Shown piece by piece: positions 52,135-60,482 of a stretch of DNA of 64,000 bases (the stretch's first letter is position 1; each line of letters begins with the position of its first letter). The position numbers and the translations under genes are program-made. The notes under the pieces were generated by a model, which saw only the letters and a list, made by a program, of their open reading frames with translations, had not been told where the DNA came from and ran no database searches. The DNA comes from Natronolimnobius baerhuensis (lineage in GTDB: Archaea; Halobacteriota; Halobacteria; Halobacteriales; Natrialbaceae): positions 186,001 through 250,000 of the forward strand of contig NZ_MWPH01000003.1 in the NCBI RefSeq assembly GCF_002177135.1. Direction: 5' to 3'.

Positions 52135-52452
52135 TTACTGTTCGTCAACTCGCTCGAGGACGATCCCCTCTTCGAACCCGCCGCGCTCGGCCCGTTTCTC
52201 TCGACGAGCGCGCTCGAGTTCGGTTCGGTCGATGTCTCGATGTGCGAGTATCGCGTTGATGACCTCGAGAACGTCTGCTAGTTCCTCGAGCGTTCGGTCC
52301 TCGTCGAACTCGGCGGCTTCTTCGCAGAGTTTCGCTGCGAGTCGGTCTGCGTACTCTTCGTTCTCAACGGTGTGTGTTACTGGCTGCTCGTCGGTTGCTT
52401 CGATGATCGCTGGAATACGGTCGCGAACGAGTTTGTCGTATACTGTTGGCAT
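52135..52452 (-). CDS. Phosphoribosyl-ATP pyrophosphohydrolase-like (MazG-type) protein
   Basis: 105 residues. The start MPTVYDKLVRDRIPAIIEAT is typical of small house-cleaning members of the PRA-PH/MazG superfamily. The metal-binding pattern ExxE-n-ExxD is seen as CEEAAEF and EELADVLEVINAI. Such enzymes hydrolyse abnormal or excess nucleoside triphosphates to monophosphates and pyrophosphate. It is not the histidine-pathway HisE, because the neighbourhood lacks his genes. Convergent with the 51342 gene. Confidence 0.85.
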   Translation of the reverse strand: MPTVYDKLVRDRIPAIIEATDEQPVTHTVENEEYADRLAAKLCEEAAEFDEDRTLEELADVLEVINAILAHRDIDRTELERARREKRAERGGFEEGIVLERVDEQ

Positions 52453-52478
52453 CGCTCAGGAGTGTCGTCGAAGCGGAC

Positions 52479-53057
52479 TTAGAAGTCGGCGTCGACACTG
52501 CCGTCTTCGTCGAGGTCGATAATCCCAGCAAACTGCTCACGGAACGCGTCGACAACTGCATCGTCGTGTGGGTCTTCCGAGAGGTGGAAGAGGCCAACGG
52601 CGTCGTACTCCTCGAGCAGGTTGAGAATTCGTTCGACGGCCTCGAGTGCATCGTCGTCGCCGGCGTAGTAGGCGAGTTCGGTGACGGAGTCGAAGCTAAT
52701 GCGGAGTTTGCCGTCGTGTTCGCTCAGAAAGCCCTCGATGTGTTCGACGATGCCGTCGATGTCGTCGGGGGCGGCGACGTAGTGGACGGTGTCGGTTTTG
52801 CGTCGGGAGTAGCCGCGTTCGATTGAGAGCGTATCCAGAATTTCGGCGCGCTCTTCGTCGACGTCGTAGTACTCGAGTTTTTGTTTGACTTCGCGGGCAG
52901 TGGTTCGCGTGGAGACGACGAGGAAGTGATCCGTATCGACTTTCAGAAAGTCGGTATCGATGCGATCTGTTTCGCCTGTACTCGGATGGAGCAAGAGGAT
53001 TCCTGTCCCGCCTGCAATCGTTTCCGGCGTCTCGTCAATCTCGAGCGTGTACTCCAT
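52479..53057 (-). CDS. RecA/KaiC-superfamily-like protein with a degenerate P-loop
   Basis: 192 residues. The layout resembles the GvpD/KaiC-type RecA fold in short form: GGTGILLLHPSTGETDRIDT takes the place of Walker A but lacks the GK(T/S) lysine, KLRISFDSVTELAYY is Walker-B-like with Asp, and the end is acidic (DLDEDGSVDADF). ATP hydrolysis is therefore doubtful. I recall a haloarchaeal DUF (DUF7090) of this form; function unknown. It lies 26 bases upstream of the MazG-like gene and in the same direction, so the two may be co-transcribed. Confidence 0.72.
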   Translation of the reverse strand: MEYTLEIDETPETIAGGTGILLLHPSTGETDRIDTDFLKVDTDHFLVVSTRTTAREVKQKLEYYDVDEERAEILDTLSIERGYSRRKTDTVHYVAAPDDIDGIVEHIEGFLSEHDGKLRISFDSVTELAYYAGDDDALEAVERILNLLEEYDAVGLFHLSEDPHDDAVVDAFREQFAGIIDLDEDGSVDADF

Positions 53058-53122
53058 GGTGGCGTCAACAACTCTTGGAATCGACTTAATAGTGCGGATG
53101 TGTCGTGTCAGTGGGGTCCATA

Positions 53123-54748
53123 CTAACTGATCTTCCCGCCTTCCTGTCGGAGCAAGACGAGCATCGAGAACCCTGAAATGAGGATCAAGATGAGCGATGG
53201 GATAGCGGCGTACCGATAGGCCAGTGCATCCTGTGCGTCCCAGATAATCGACACGAGCGTATCCATCCCGACGGGTTGGAGCATGAGCGTCACTGGCAGT
53301 TCCTTCATCGTTGTCAGGAACACGAGGACGCCCCCGGCGACCAAACCCGGCATGATAGCCGGCAGGGTCACGCGGCGGAACGTCTCGATTCGGCCAGCGT
53401 TCAATGTGCGGGAGGCCTCGATTGTCTTGTCATCAACCTGGAGCACGGACGAGCGGACGGTCCCGACCGCCTGTGGCAGGAATCGAACGACGTACGCAAA
53501 CACGAGCAGCCACACGCCTTGGCGGTACAGCGAGGGCAGCGTTCGGGTGCCAAGAAACACCAGCGCGAGCCCGATGACGATTCCCGGGACGGCAAAGCCG
53601 ATGTAGGTCGCTCGCTCGAGGATACGCGAGACGAGAGAGTTCGCTCGGCCGGAGTAGTATGCGACTGGAATCGCGAACAGGCAGGCGATCAGCGCGGCCA
53701 GCAACGCGAGCCGGACCGAATTGTACGCGAACTCCCAGTGGAACTCGAGGGATGGAATGGGATCGCCTTGGCTGTGAATCAACCAGTTCGTAAAGATCGC
53801 AACTGGGACAACGAGTGTGAGAGCGCCGATTGCCGAGACGAACCCCATTGCTGGCCACTTCCAGTAGCCGAGTCGGATCGTACTTCCTGCGCGTGCACCG
53901 ACGCCGCCGCTTGCATCCTCGTCACTTCCGATTCCGGCTTCGATGACGAGGACGATGGCGACGATTGCGATCAGTTGTAAGGCAAGTAACGCGGCGTACT
54001 CGACGGCGAAACTACTGAACTCCCAGTAGATCATGCTCGTAAAGACGCTCGCTTGCATGAACGCTGGCGTTCCGAAATCGGAAATTGCGTAGAGACCGGC
54101 GAGCAACGCACCGGCTGCGATCCCTGGCCTGATCTGTGGGAAGGTTACGCGCCGGAATGCTTCGAACGGGCCGGCGTTGAGCGTTCGTGCGGCGTCAGCC
54201 AGCGAGCTGTCCATCGACAGGAGCGCTGCTCGAGTCGTCAAGAAGACGTACGGGTAGGTGTACAGCGTGATAATGAAAATCGCGCCGGAGAGGCCGTCGA
54301 CGCGCGGAATCGACATCCCCAGAAGTGAGTCGACTTGGCCGCCCGAGCCGAACATGCCGGTAAACGCAATCGCGCCGATGTAGCTCGGTATCACGAGCGG
54401 GAGCGCGGCGACGACCGTCCAGAACCGGGGATACGGAAGATCGGTCCGAGTGGTCAAGACGGCAAGTGGGACGCCAAGCAGGATCGAAAACAGCGTGACG
54501 AACCCCATCAGCCCGATGCTGTTGACTGTAATTCGTGCGGTCTCTGGCGAGAGAAGAAGATCAACCGACCGAGAGAGTTCAACTGTCGACGCCTGCCAGA
54601 GCAGCCAGAACATCGGCAACACGACCAAGAACGCGACGAACGCGCTTGCGCCGCCCAAAGCGACCACCCAGGGATCGGCGCGCTCGAGTCGCTCCGTAAC
54701 CGCGTCGACAGGCTGCGCGTTGTCGATGGCGTTTTTGAGTGATTTCAT
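53123..54748 (-). CDS. Iron-type ABC transporter permease (FbpB-like)
   Basis: 541 residues from the ATG at 54748 (MKSLKNAIDNAQPVDAVTER). It is an internally duplicated permease with about twelve helices. Each half has the inner-membrane coupling motif: AARTLNAGPFEAFRRVTFPQIRPG in the first and EASRTLNAGRIETFRRVTLPAIMPG in the second, the EAA loops that contact the ATPase. Such fused permeases serve Fe3+ (FbpB/SfuB) or thiamine. It follows the binding-protein gene by 210 bases in the same direction. No ATPase gene is adjacent. An in-frame TTG at 54928 is not needed. Confidence 0.9.
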   Translation of the reverse strand: MKSLKNAIDNAQPVDAVTERLERADPWVVALGGASAFVAFLVVLPMFWLLWQASTVELSRSVDLLLSPETARITVNSIGLMGFVTLFSILLGVPLAVLTTRTDLPYPRFWTVVAALPLVIPSYIGAIAFTGMFGSGGQVDSLLGMSIPRVDGLSGAIFIITLYTYPYVFLTTRAALLSMDSSLADAARTLNAGPFEAFRRVTFPQIRPGIAAGALLAGLYAISDFGTPAFMQASVFTSMIYWEFSSFAVEYAALLALQLIAIVAIVLVIEAGIGSDEDASGGVGARAGSTIRLGYWKWPAMGFVSAIGALTLVVPVAIFTNWLIHSQGDPIPSLEFHWEFAYNSVRLALLAALIACLFAIPVAYYSGRANSLVSRILERATYIGFAVPGIVIGLALVFLGTRTLPSLYRQGVWLLVFAYVVRFLPQAVGTVRSSVLQVDDKTIEASRTLNAGRIETFRRVTLPAIMPGLVAGGVLVFLTTMKELPVTLMLQPVGMDTLVSIIWDAQDALAYRYAAIPSLILILISGFSMLVLLRQEGGKIS

Positions 54749-54958
54749 CGTAGATGGTAAGGCAATCGAACCGGCGCTTCTAGGAATCGGTCGGCTCTCG
54801 ATTCTCTTGAACCTCCTGATTGGTCCCTCGAATCGGGACACCAGTGTCGGTGATCGGAATAAAAAGGTGTGGGTCGAGTGATGCCAGCGGGAACGACTCG
54901 AGTTCTTGCGGTCCGACTGTCGACCCAATTTGTGTCCACTTGTCAGCCGCGACGGTAC

Positions 54959-56197
54959 TTAGAGTGGCATCATGCCTTCGTCTTCCAGCACCTCGTTGGC
55001 TTCCTGGAGATCCATGTCGAACTCGCTGAGGTCGTACGTCGGCGAGTTGAGCTCGTCAGGGCCAGGCAGCGGGCCAACGTAGTCGACGCCGTCGACGACT
55101 GGGAACTCGCCGTTGTCGTCCATCATGAACTCTTGGCCTTCCACGGCGAGGAGGTGGCGTGCGAACTCGGCGACGAGTTCGGGGTCATCGACTTCGTTTG
55201 TCACGGCGATACCAGCGACGCTGAACAGGGCGCCTGCGTCGCCTTCAGTGAACGTCACACGGATCGGCGAGTCGGGGTCCTCGTTGACAAGGCGGGCGGC
55301 GTAGTAGCTGTTGCCGAGACCGATAATCGGGTCGTCGTCACCGCCTCGTTCGACGGCTGCAGCCTGGTCGCTCCCGCTCGGGAACAGATCTGGATCCTGT
55401 TCCATAAAGTCGCTGACCCACTGTCGCGTCGCGTCTTCGCCCTCGAGGTCGACCATTGCCTGGACGAACCCGCGGAACGTCCCGGAGTTTGGCCGCGTCG
55501 AGATGATGCCCTCGAATCGATCATCGGTCGCGTACTCGAAGATATCCGTTGGCAACTCGTCCCAGCTGTCGAACGGCGTCTCATCCAGTCGATCCTCGTT
55601 ATAAAAGACGGACCGAACCCGGCCGCTGACCCCAGTCCAGTAGCCGTCGGGTTCGCGGTAACTTTCGGGGACGGTATCGACGATGTCTTCCGGAAGCTGC
55701 TGAACGAGGCCCATGTCGTGAACGGCACCGAGTGCGCCCGGGTCCTGGGAATAGAAGACGTCTGCCGGCGTCGCCTCTCCCTCCTGTTGGATCTGGTTGA
55801 CCTGAACGTCGTTGTCGTCGTAATCGCGGAGAATCTCGAAACCGTCGTACTCGTTCTCGAGTTCTTCGAACACCAGGTCGATCTGGTCGCGTGTTCGGCC
55901 CGAGTAGACCGTGATCTCACCCTCGAGATCGCCGAGATCGTCCCAGGAAACGCCACTCGAGTCGACTGGACTCGCGAGTGGTTCGGCAGCGGCAACCGAT
56001 CCTGCTGCGTTGGACCCTCCGCCGTTGCCGTCGTCGCTGCCGTTGCCGCTAGCGTCTTCGTCGCCGTTCCCGTTGCCGCTGTCATCATCGCCAAGACAGC
56101 CTGCAAGGGCAGCGAGGCCCGCTGCAGAAAGCCCTGCGCTGGCGAGGAATGGTCGGCGGCCGAATCGATTCGTGTGATCGCTGTTTCGCTGTTGCAT
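54959..56197 (-). CDS. Iron-type ABC substrate-binding lipoprotein (FbpA-like)
   Basis: 412 residues. FGRRPFLASAGLSAAGLAAL then AGC is a Tat signal with lipobox (Cys near 34), and a Gly/Asp/Asn-rich linker follows to about 75. The body starts with GEITVYSGRTRDQIDLVFEELE, the iron-binding family pattern. TPADVFYSQDPGALGAVHDMGL, GRVRSVFYNEDRL and GIGNSYYAA-like sequence (GLGNSYYAARLV) are typical, with the tyrosine pair YY as candidate Fe3+ ligands. The DtxR-type operator over the promoter strongly supports iron uptake. Confidence 0.92.
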   Translation of the reverse strand: MQQRNSDHTNRFGRRPFLASAGLSAAGLAALAGCLGDDDSGNGNGDEDASGNGSDDGNGGGSNAAGSVAAAEPLASPVDSSGVSWDDLGDLEGEITVYSGRTRDQIDLVFEELENEYDGFEILRDYDDNDVQVNQIQQEGEATPADVFYSQDPGALGAVHDMGLVQQLPEDIVDTVPESYREPDGYWTGVSGRVRSVFYNEDRLDETPFDSWDELPTDIFEYATDDRFEGIISTRPNSGTFRGFVQAMVDLEGEDATRQWVSDFMEQDPDLFPSGSDQAAAVERGGDDDPIIGLGNSYYAARLVNEDPDSPIRVTFTEGDAGALFSVAGIAVTNEVDDPELVAEFARHLLAVEGQEFMMDDNGEFPVVDGVDYVGPLPGPDELNSPTYDLSEFDMDLQEANEVLEDEGMMPL

Positions 56198-56202
56198 ACT
56201 TG

Positions 56203-56220
56203 TTTTAGGCCGACCTAAAA
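56203..56220. promoter_or_regulatory. DtxR-family iron operator over the fbpA-like promoter
   Basis: TTTTAGGCCGACCTAAAA has perfect arms TTTTAGG and CCTAAAA. It lies 6-23 bases upstream of the ATG at 56197, next to a minus-strand TATA-like GGTATATG at 56223-56230, so a bound repressor would cover the transcription start. This is the typical haloarchaeal metalloregulator box. Confidence 0.85.
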
Positions 56221-56310
56221 CACATATACCTTCCGATTATTTTCGAGAAAACGGGAGAGAGGGCCAGACAGCGGTAGCTGTCCGTTCGACCGAGACCGAT
56301 GCCCACGGTA

Positions 56311-56326
56311 TTTCGGCCGACCTAAA
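56311..56326. promoter_or_regulatory. Second, degenerate iron-operator copy
   Basis: TTTCGGCCGACCTAAA keeps the right half of the first operator (CCGACCTAAA) exactly while the left arm is altered. It lies about 105 bases farther upstream. Confidence 0.55.
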
Positions 56327-56343
56327 CCTCTCAGCTACTTCTT

Positions 56344-56359
56344 TTTAGGCTATCCTAAA
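56344..56359. promoter_or_regulatory. Third iron-operator copy
   Basis: TTTAGGCTATCCTAAA has perfect six-base arms around CTAT. Its position between the binding-protein gene and the divergent methyltransferase gene leaves open which promoter it serves. Confidence 0.7.
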
Positions 56360-56472
56360 GAGCCTGTCGGTCGCTCTAGTTTGCCGGCATCTGTTTCTCC
56401 GCTGGCGCGCGGACACACCCTCCTCGAGTCGGAAGCCGAACCGACTTTGGCCGCTGAGACCGACATCTCCGT

Positions 56473-57153
56473 ATGAGCGTACGCGCAGAATTCGACGAGT
56501 GGGCGACGAGCGGACGCGATAAAGGGATGGAAGAGCGCCACTGGCATACCGCGAAACACGCACTCGCGCGCATGCCGGTCGAACCGGGAGAAACCGTCCT
56601 CGACCTTGGCTGTGGCAGCGGCTACGCCGGGCGTGCGCTTCGAGACACAAACGACGCCGGCCGACTGTATGGTCTGGATGGCTCGCCGGAAATGGCCCGC
56701 AATGCAGCCAGCTACACGGATGACCCAAACGTCGGCTACGTCGTCGGCGACTTCGACGCACTGCCCTTTGCCGACAACTCAATTGATCACGTCTGGTCGA
56801 TGGAGGCGTTCTACTACGCCGCAGACCCCGAACACACGCTCGAGGAAATTGCCCGGATCCTCCGCCCCGGCGGCACGTTCTACTGTGCGGTCAACTACTA
56901 CGAGGAGAACGTCCACTCTCACGAGTGGCAGGAGTTCATCGAGATCGAAATGACTCGCTGGGACCGAACTGAGTATCGCGAGGCCTTCCGCGAAGCCGGC
57001 CTCCACGTCGCTGAACAGGATACCATCCCCGACCGCGAGATCACGATCCCGGCCGCAGCCGAATTCCCACTCGAGGACTGGGACACTCGCGAAGCGATGG
57101 TCGAACGCTACCGTGAGTTTGGGACGTTGCTCACTGTCGGCGTCACACCGTAA
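56473..57153 (+). CDS. Class I SAM-dependent methyltransferase
   Basis: 226 residues starting MSVRAEFDEWATSGRDKGME. Motif I is VLDLGCGSGYAGRAL near 43, motif II acidic residue is in LYGLDGSPEM near 65, DFDALPFADNSIDHVWSMEAFYYA is motif post-II/IV near 95, and RILRPGGTFYCAVNYY is motif VI near 128. The family methylates small molecules, often quinones or similar; the acceptor is unknown. It shares its upstream region with the iron transporter, including two operators, so iron-dependent expression is possible. Confidence 0.88.
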   Translation: MSVRAEFDEWATSGRDKGMEERHWHTAKHALARMPVEPGETVLDLGCGSGYAGRALRDTNDAGRLYGLDGSPEMARNAASYTDDPNVGYVVGDFDALPFADNSIDHVWSMEAFYYAADPEHTLEEIARILRPGGTFYCAVNYYEENVHSHEWQEFIEIEMTRWDRTEYREAFREAGLHVAEQDTIPDREITIPAAAEFPLEDWDTREAMVERYREFGTLLTVGVTP

Positions 57154-57170
57154 GACTGTCACTGATTCCC

Positions 57171-57196
57171 GACCACTGTTTCCACTCGAGGTGGTC
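57171..57196. repeat. Hairpin-type repeat, copy 1
   Basis: GACCAC and GTGGTC form a six-base stem around a 14-base loop that contains GTTTCCACTCGAG. The same loop core recurs at 57250-57262 with a different flank. It lies in the 158-base gap between convergent genes, where transcription should end. Confidence 0.5.
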
Positions 57197-57241
57197 AGCA
57201 TGCCCGCTACCGGCGACTCGAGAAAATCTGTCCGTTTTGCA

Positions 57242-57262
57242 ACCCCCTGGTTTCCACTCGAG
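57242..57262 (-). repeat. Origin-box-like motif and hairpin-type repeat, copy 2
   Basis: On the minus strand it reads CTCGAGTGGAAACCAGGGGG plus T, matching the second half of the origin-box pattern (GTnGAAACnnAGGGG). On the plus strand ACCC at its left end pairs with GGGT at 57262-57265. It shares GTTTCCACTCGAG with copy 1. Confidence 0.5.
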
Positions 57263-57311
57263 GGTCGTTCGCGTCGTTTTCACGCTGACTACAAATCCGA
57301 ACTGAGACGGG

Positions 57312-60086
57312 TTAGGCGTCGAGTATCTGGCGCAACACATTGGGGGCGTCCTCGAGTGCGTCGTCCAGATCCTCGTCGTTGGGGCCGCCGCCCTGTGCGA
57401 AGTCCGGCGGGCCGCCACCGCCGCCGCCGACTTTGGCGGCGAGTTCGCCGACGACCTCACCAGCGTTGACGCCGACGCCGTCGGGGACGGAGACAACGAA
57501 TTGGGCACCGCTTTGGCCGGTTCCGAGGACAGCGATCTTGCCTTCATCGCTGATGGCGGTTGCAGTCGCCCGGAGTTCGTCCATATCCGCGTCGATGCGG
57601 TCGACGACAGCGACTGCGTCACCAATGTCGATCTCCTCAGCGCCGCCACCGCCGCTGGCGCGGGCTTCGGCGAGCTGTTCGGTGAGGTCGTCGATCTCCT
57701 TTCCTCGAGCCTTCCACTCCTCGAAGAAGCGTTCTGCGGTCTCGGGAACGTCCTCGGGCGAGACGTCGAGACTGTTAGCGGCCTCGTAGAGGGCGTCCTC
57801 GTTATCCTGGGTCGACTCGAGGGCGGCCTCGCCAGCAGCGAAGGTGATCCGCTCGACGCCGTCTTGAACGCGTTCGGTGTTCAGGATCTTGATCGAGCCG
57901 ATGTCGCCGGTTCGGGCGACGTGGGTGCCACCGCAGGCCTGGACGTCTTCGGCGACGTGGATGAGTCGGATCTGTTCACCCGGCGGGATGCCGCCCTGGT
58001 AGAGGTCGAAGCCGTGTTCGGCTTCTGCGTCGTGGCGGTCAGGCCACTCCTGCGTGACGCTGACGTTGTCCATCACGAGGTCGTTCGCGACGGCTTCGAT
58101 CTGTTTGACATGCTCGCGGGAGATTCGGTCGTAGTGGCGAACGTCGATTCTCGAGGAGTCGACGCCCTTCTGGGCACCGGCCTGGCGGATGTGGTCGCCG
58201 AGGACGGCGCGGGTGGCGTGCATGATGATGTGCGTCGCCGTGTGATGGCGCATGAGTTGGCGTCGTCGGCCAGCATCGATTTGTCCGTTGACGAACTCGC
58301 CTTTGCCGAGGCTCTCGTCGGTTCGGTGGAGGATCACGCCGTCTTCGATCTGGACATCCGTGACATCGACGGCAGTGTCGTCGGTTGAAAGCGACCCAGT
58401 ATCGGCAGGCTGGCCACCACCTTCGGGGTAGAACATCGTCTGATCGAGGACGATGTCGTAGCCCTCCTCGCGCTCGAAGACGTCGAGGACGATGGCCTCG
58501 AACTGGGTTCGCTGCTGGTCGTCGTAGTAGAGGCGCTCCGTTTTGGGGAGGTCCTCGAAGCGTTCGTCTTCGTCATCATCCGTCGCTGCCTCGGCGGCCT
58601 CGACAGTGTCGTGGCGGTCTGCAACGAGGCTGTAGAAGTCGTCGGGGACGTCAACCTCGGCTCCCGCCTCATCGGCGATTTCGGCGACCATATCCGGCTG
58701 AATGCCGTGGGAGTCATAGAGTTCGATCAACTCGTTGGTCGGAATCGCCTCGTCTTTCGTTGCGTACTCTTCAGCGAGACTCTCGACGCGTCGGCCGCCG
58801 CGCTCGAGCGTTTCACGATACTTTTCGACTTCGGTGCGGACGATGTCGCGGATGGTATCGCGGTTGTTGTACTCGAGGCGCTCGGCTTGCATGTCGACGA
58901 GTTCGTCGAGCGGGGCGTCGATCCCGACATTATCGCAGAGGCGTTTGGTGCGTCGGAGCACCATCCGCGCGAGATAGCCCGTGCCGACGTTCGACGGGAC
59001 GATGCCGTCGCCGAACATGTACGCGAGCGTCCGGCAGTGATCGGCGATGGCGTAGATGTCCTCGAGTGGTTCGACGAGGTCGCGTAGTTCTTCGACCGAG
59101 ACCTCGAGTTTGTCGGCAATCTCGCCGCGGGCTTCCTCGACGTCGTCGACGTCGTCGATGTCGAGATTCCCTGAGAGGCGGGCTGCGCGGGCAACGAGGG
59201 CGGACTGCTCGTCGGTGTGTTCGATTCCCGCGTTGTCCTTGAGGAAGTCGATCATCTCCGGGTAGATCGCCTCGTAGACGGTCGGCGTGCCCTGGCTCAT
59301 CCAGGTCCAGCGCTCTAAGCCGTAGCCGGTGTCGACGATGTAGGTGTCCATGTAGGAGTAGCGGTCCCCTTTGATCTCGTAGTCGCCGTCGGGGTCTTGC
59401 TCCATGCACATGAACACGAGCGTCGCCAACTCGAGGCCCTTGTAGATGACCTCGATTGCGGGGCCGGCGTTGCCGCCGCCGACCCACGGATCTTCGATGT
59501 AGGTGACGTCGGTGATGTCTGCGCCCAACTCCTCGAGCAGCGTATCACAGAGTTCGACGGTGCGGTCCTTCCAGTAGACCTCGCCCTCGTAGGCGTACTC
59601 CTCGTCGGCGTCCTCGCGGGTGTTAAACGCGTGATGGGCCATCATCTCGAAGGCCATGGTGTGTCGGCCGGTCTTGCCGACGTTGTCGATGTCCTGCATT
59701 CGGATACAGGGCTGTGAGACCGTCAGCGGGTTCGCTGGCGGCGGCGTCTCGCCCGACGTGACCAGCGGCTGGAAGTCATAAATCGACGCCTGGGTCAGCA
59801 GGACGTCATCACGCCAGCGGTTCGCCGCGACGGGGTAGGGGTCGATTCGGTCGTGGTCCTGGTCCTCGAAGTACGTGAGGAACGCCTCGCGCATCTCCTC
59901 GAGGCTGTATTCCGCTGCGAACCCGGGGCTCCCGATGAAGTCGTATTCTTCACAGGGCGGCTCGCCGCAGGTTTCCCGGTCCTCGTCGCGCGTCCAGAAG
60001 TGTGCCCCACACTCGGGACACTCCGTGCGCACGAATCCTTCCTCCTCGAAGTACTCGAGGCGGTACTCGTCCGCCAGTTCAGTCAT
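57312..60086 (-). CDS. alaS: Alanyl-tRNA synthetase
   Basis: 924 residues from the ATG at 60086 ([20 protein letters not shown]). It charges tRNA-Ala and edits mischarged Ser/Gly. The archaeal-type N-terminal zinc-ribbon-like start has CPECGAHFW near 22 and CGEPPCEEY; class II motif regions include [24 protein letters not shown] near 92. The editing domain has [11 protein letters not shown] near 610 and [13 protein letters not shown] near 715, the zinc and editing signatures. The C-Ala domain ends with a Gly-rich [20 protein letters not shown]-like TTTTAGG 28 bases upstream supports this start. Confidence 0.97.
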   Translation of the reverse strand: MTELADEYRLEYFEEEGFVRTECPECGAHFWTRDEDRETCGEPPCEEYDFIGSPGFAAEYSLEEMREAFLTYFEDQDHDRIDPYPVAANRWRDDVLLTQASIYDFQPLVTSGETPPPANPLTVSQPCIRMQDIDNVGKTGRHTMAFEMMAHHAFNTREDADEEYAYEGEVYWKDRTVELCDTLLEELGADITDVTYIEDPWVGGGNAGPAIEVIYKGLELATLVFMCMEQDPDGDYEIKGDRYSYMDTYIVDTGYGLERWTWMSQGTPTVYEAIYPEMIDFLKDNAGIEHTDEQSALVARAARLSGNLDIDDVDDVEEARGEIADKLEVSVEELRDLVEPLEDIYAIADHCRTLAYMFGDGIVPSNVGTGYLARMVLRRTKRLCDNVGIDAPLDELVDMQAERLEYNNRDTIRDIVRTEVEKYRETLERGGRRVESLAEEYATKDEAIPTNELIELYDSHGIQPDMVAEIADEAGAEVDVPDDFYSLVADRHDTVEAAEAATDDDEDERFEDLPKTERLYYDDQQRTQFEAIVLDVFEREEGYDIVLDQTMFYPEGGGQPADTGSLSTDDTAVDVTDVQIEDGVILHRTDESLGKGEFVNGQIDAGRRRQLMRHHTATHIIMHATRAVLGDHIRQAGAQKGVDSSRIDVRHYDRISREHVKQIEAVANDLVMDNVSVTQEWPDRHDAEAEHGFDLYQGGIPPGEQIRLIHVAEDVQACGGTHVARTGDIGSIKILNTERVQDGVERITFAAGEAALESTQDNEDALYEAANSLDVSPEDVPETAERFFEEWKARGKEIDDLTEQLAEARASGGGGAEEIDIGDAVAVVDRIDADMDELRATATAISDEGKIAVLGTGQSGAQFVVSVPDGVGVNAGEVVGELAAKVGGGGGGPPDFAQGGGPNDEDLDDALEDAPNVLRQILDA

Positions 60087-60482
60087 TATATCTGTGTTGG
60101 CCAGCCAGCGCCTAAAACAGTTCCGCAACGTTCACCACGGGAGAATTCGCCCTGAATCCGGGTCGATTGTCATCGACAGGACTGCCTGCTTGGGGATTGG
60201 TTCGGAAATCACCATTCGGAAACGAATACTGTCTGTAATGGGGGATGGTCAGACGAGAGACACTCTCGGGACACGTACCGATACGCTGCACAAAAGTATG
60301 TTCAATTGATATTTTCGCCTCGAATGCGACGATTCGGCCAGCAAATCTTTACCGCAGGTCTGCAGCACACTATGTATAGACTGCTCGCTGGGCGGACACC
60401 CGAACGGATGCGATCCCAGCGAGCCCCGACCGGACCCCCAGTCGCTCTGCCGACCGAACCCACTATCGACCGCTGATCACTG
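60087..60482. other. Intergenic region upstream of alaS and the pseudo-kinase gene
   Basis: About 396 bases without a supported gene. Near its left end, CCTAAAA at 60111-60117 is a minus-strand TATA-like box for alaS. CGAGAG-ACA-CTCTCG at 60254-60268 is a perfect six-base-pair hairpin. TATGTATAG at 60372-60380 may serve the plus-strand gene with a leader of about 80 bases. A 69-codon minus-strand ORF at 60302-60511 is not protein-like. Confidence 0.6.
60111..60117 (-). promoter_or_regulatory. TATA-like box for alaS
   Basis: The minus strand reads TTTTAGG, centred about 28 bases before the ATG at 60086. The same heptamer is found before the cysteine-rich leader ORF at 23327. Confidence 0.55.
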
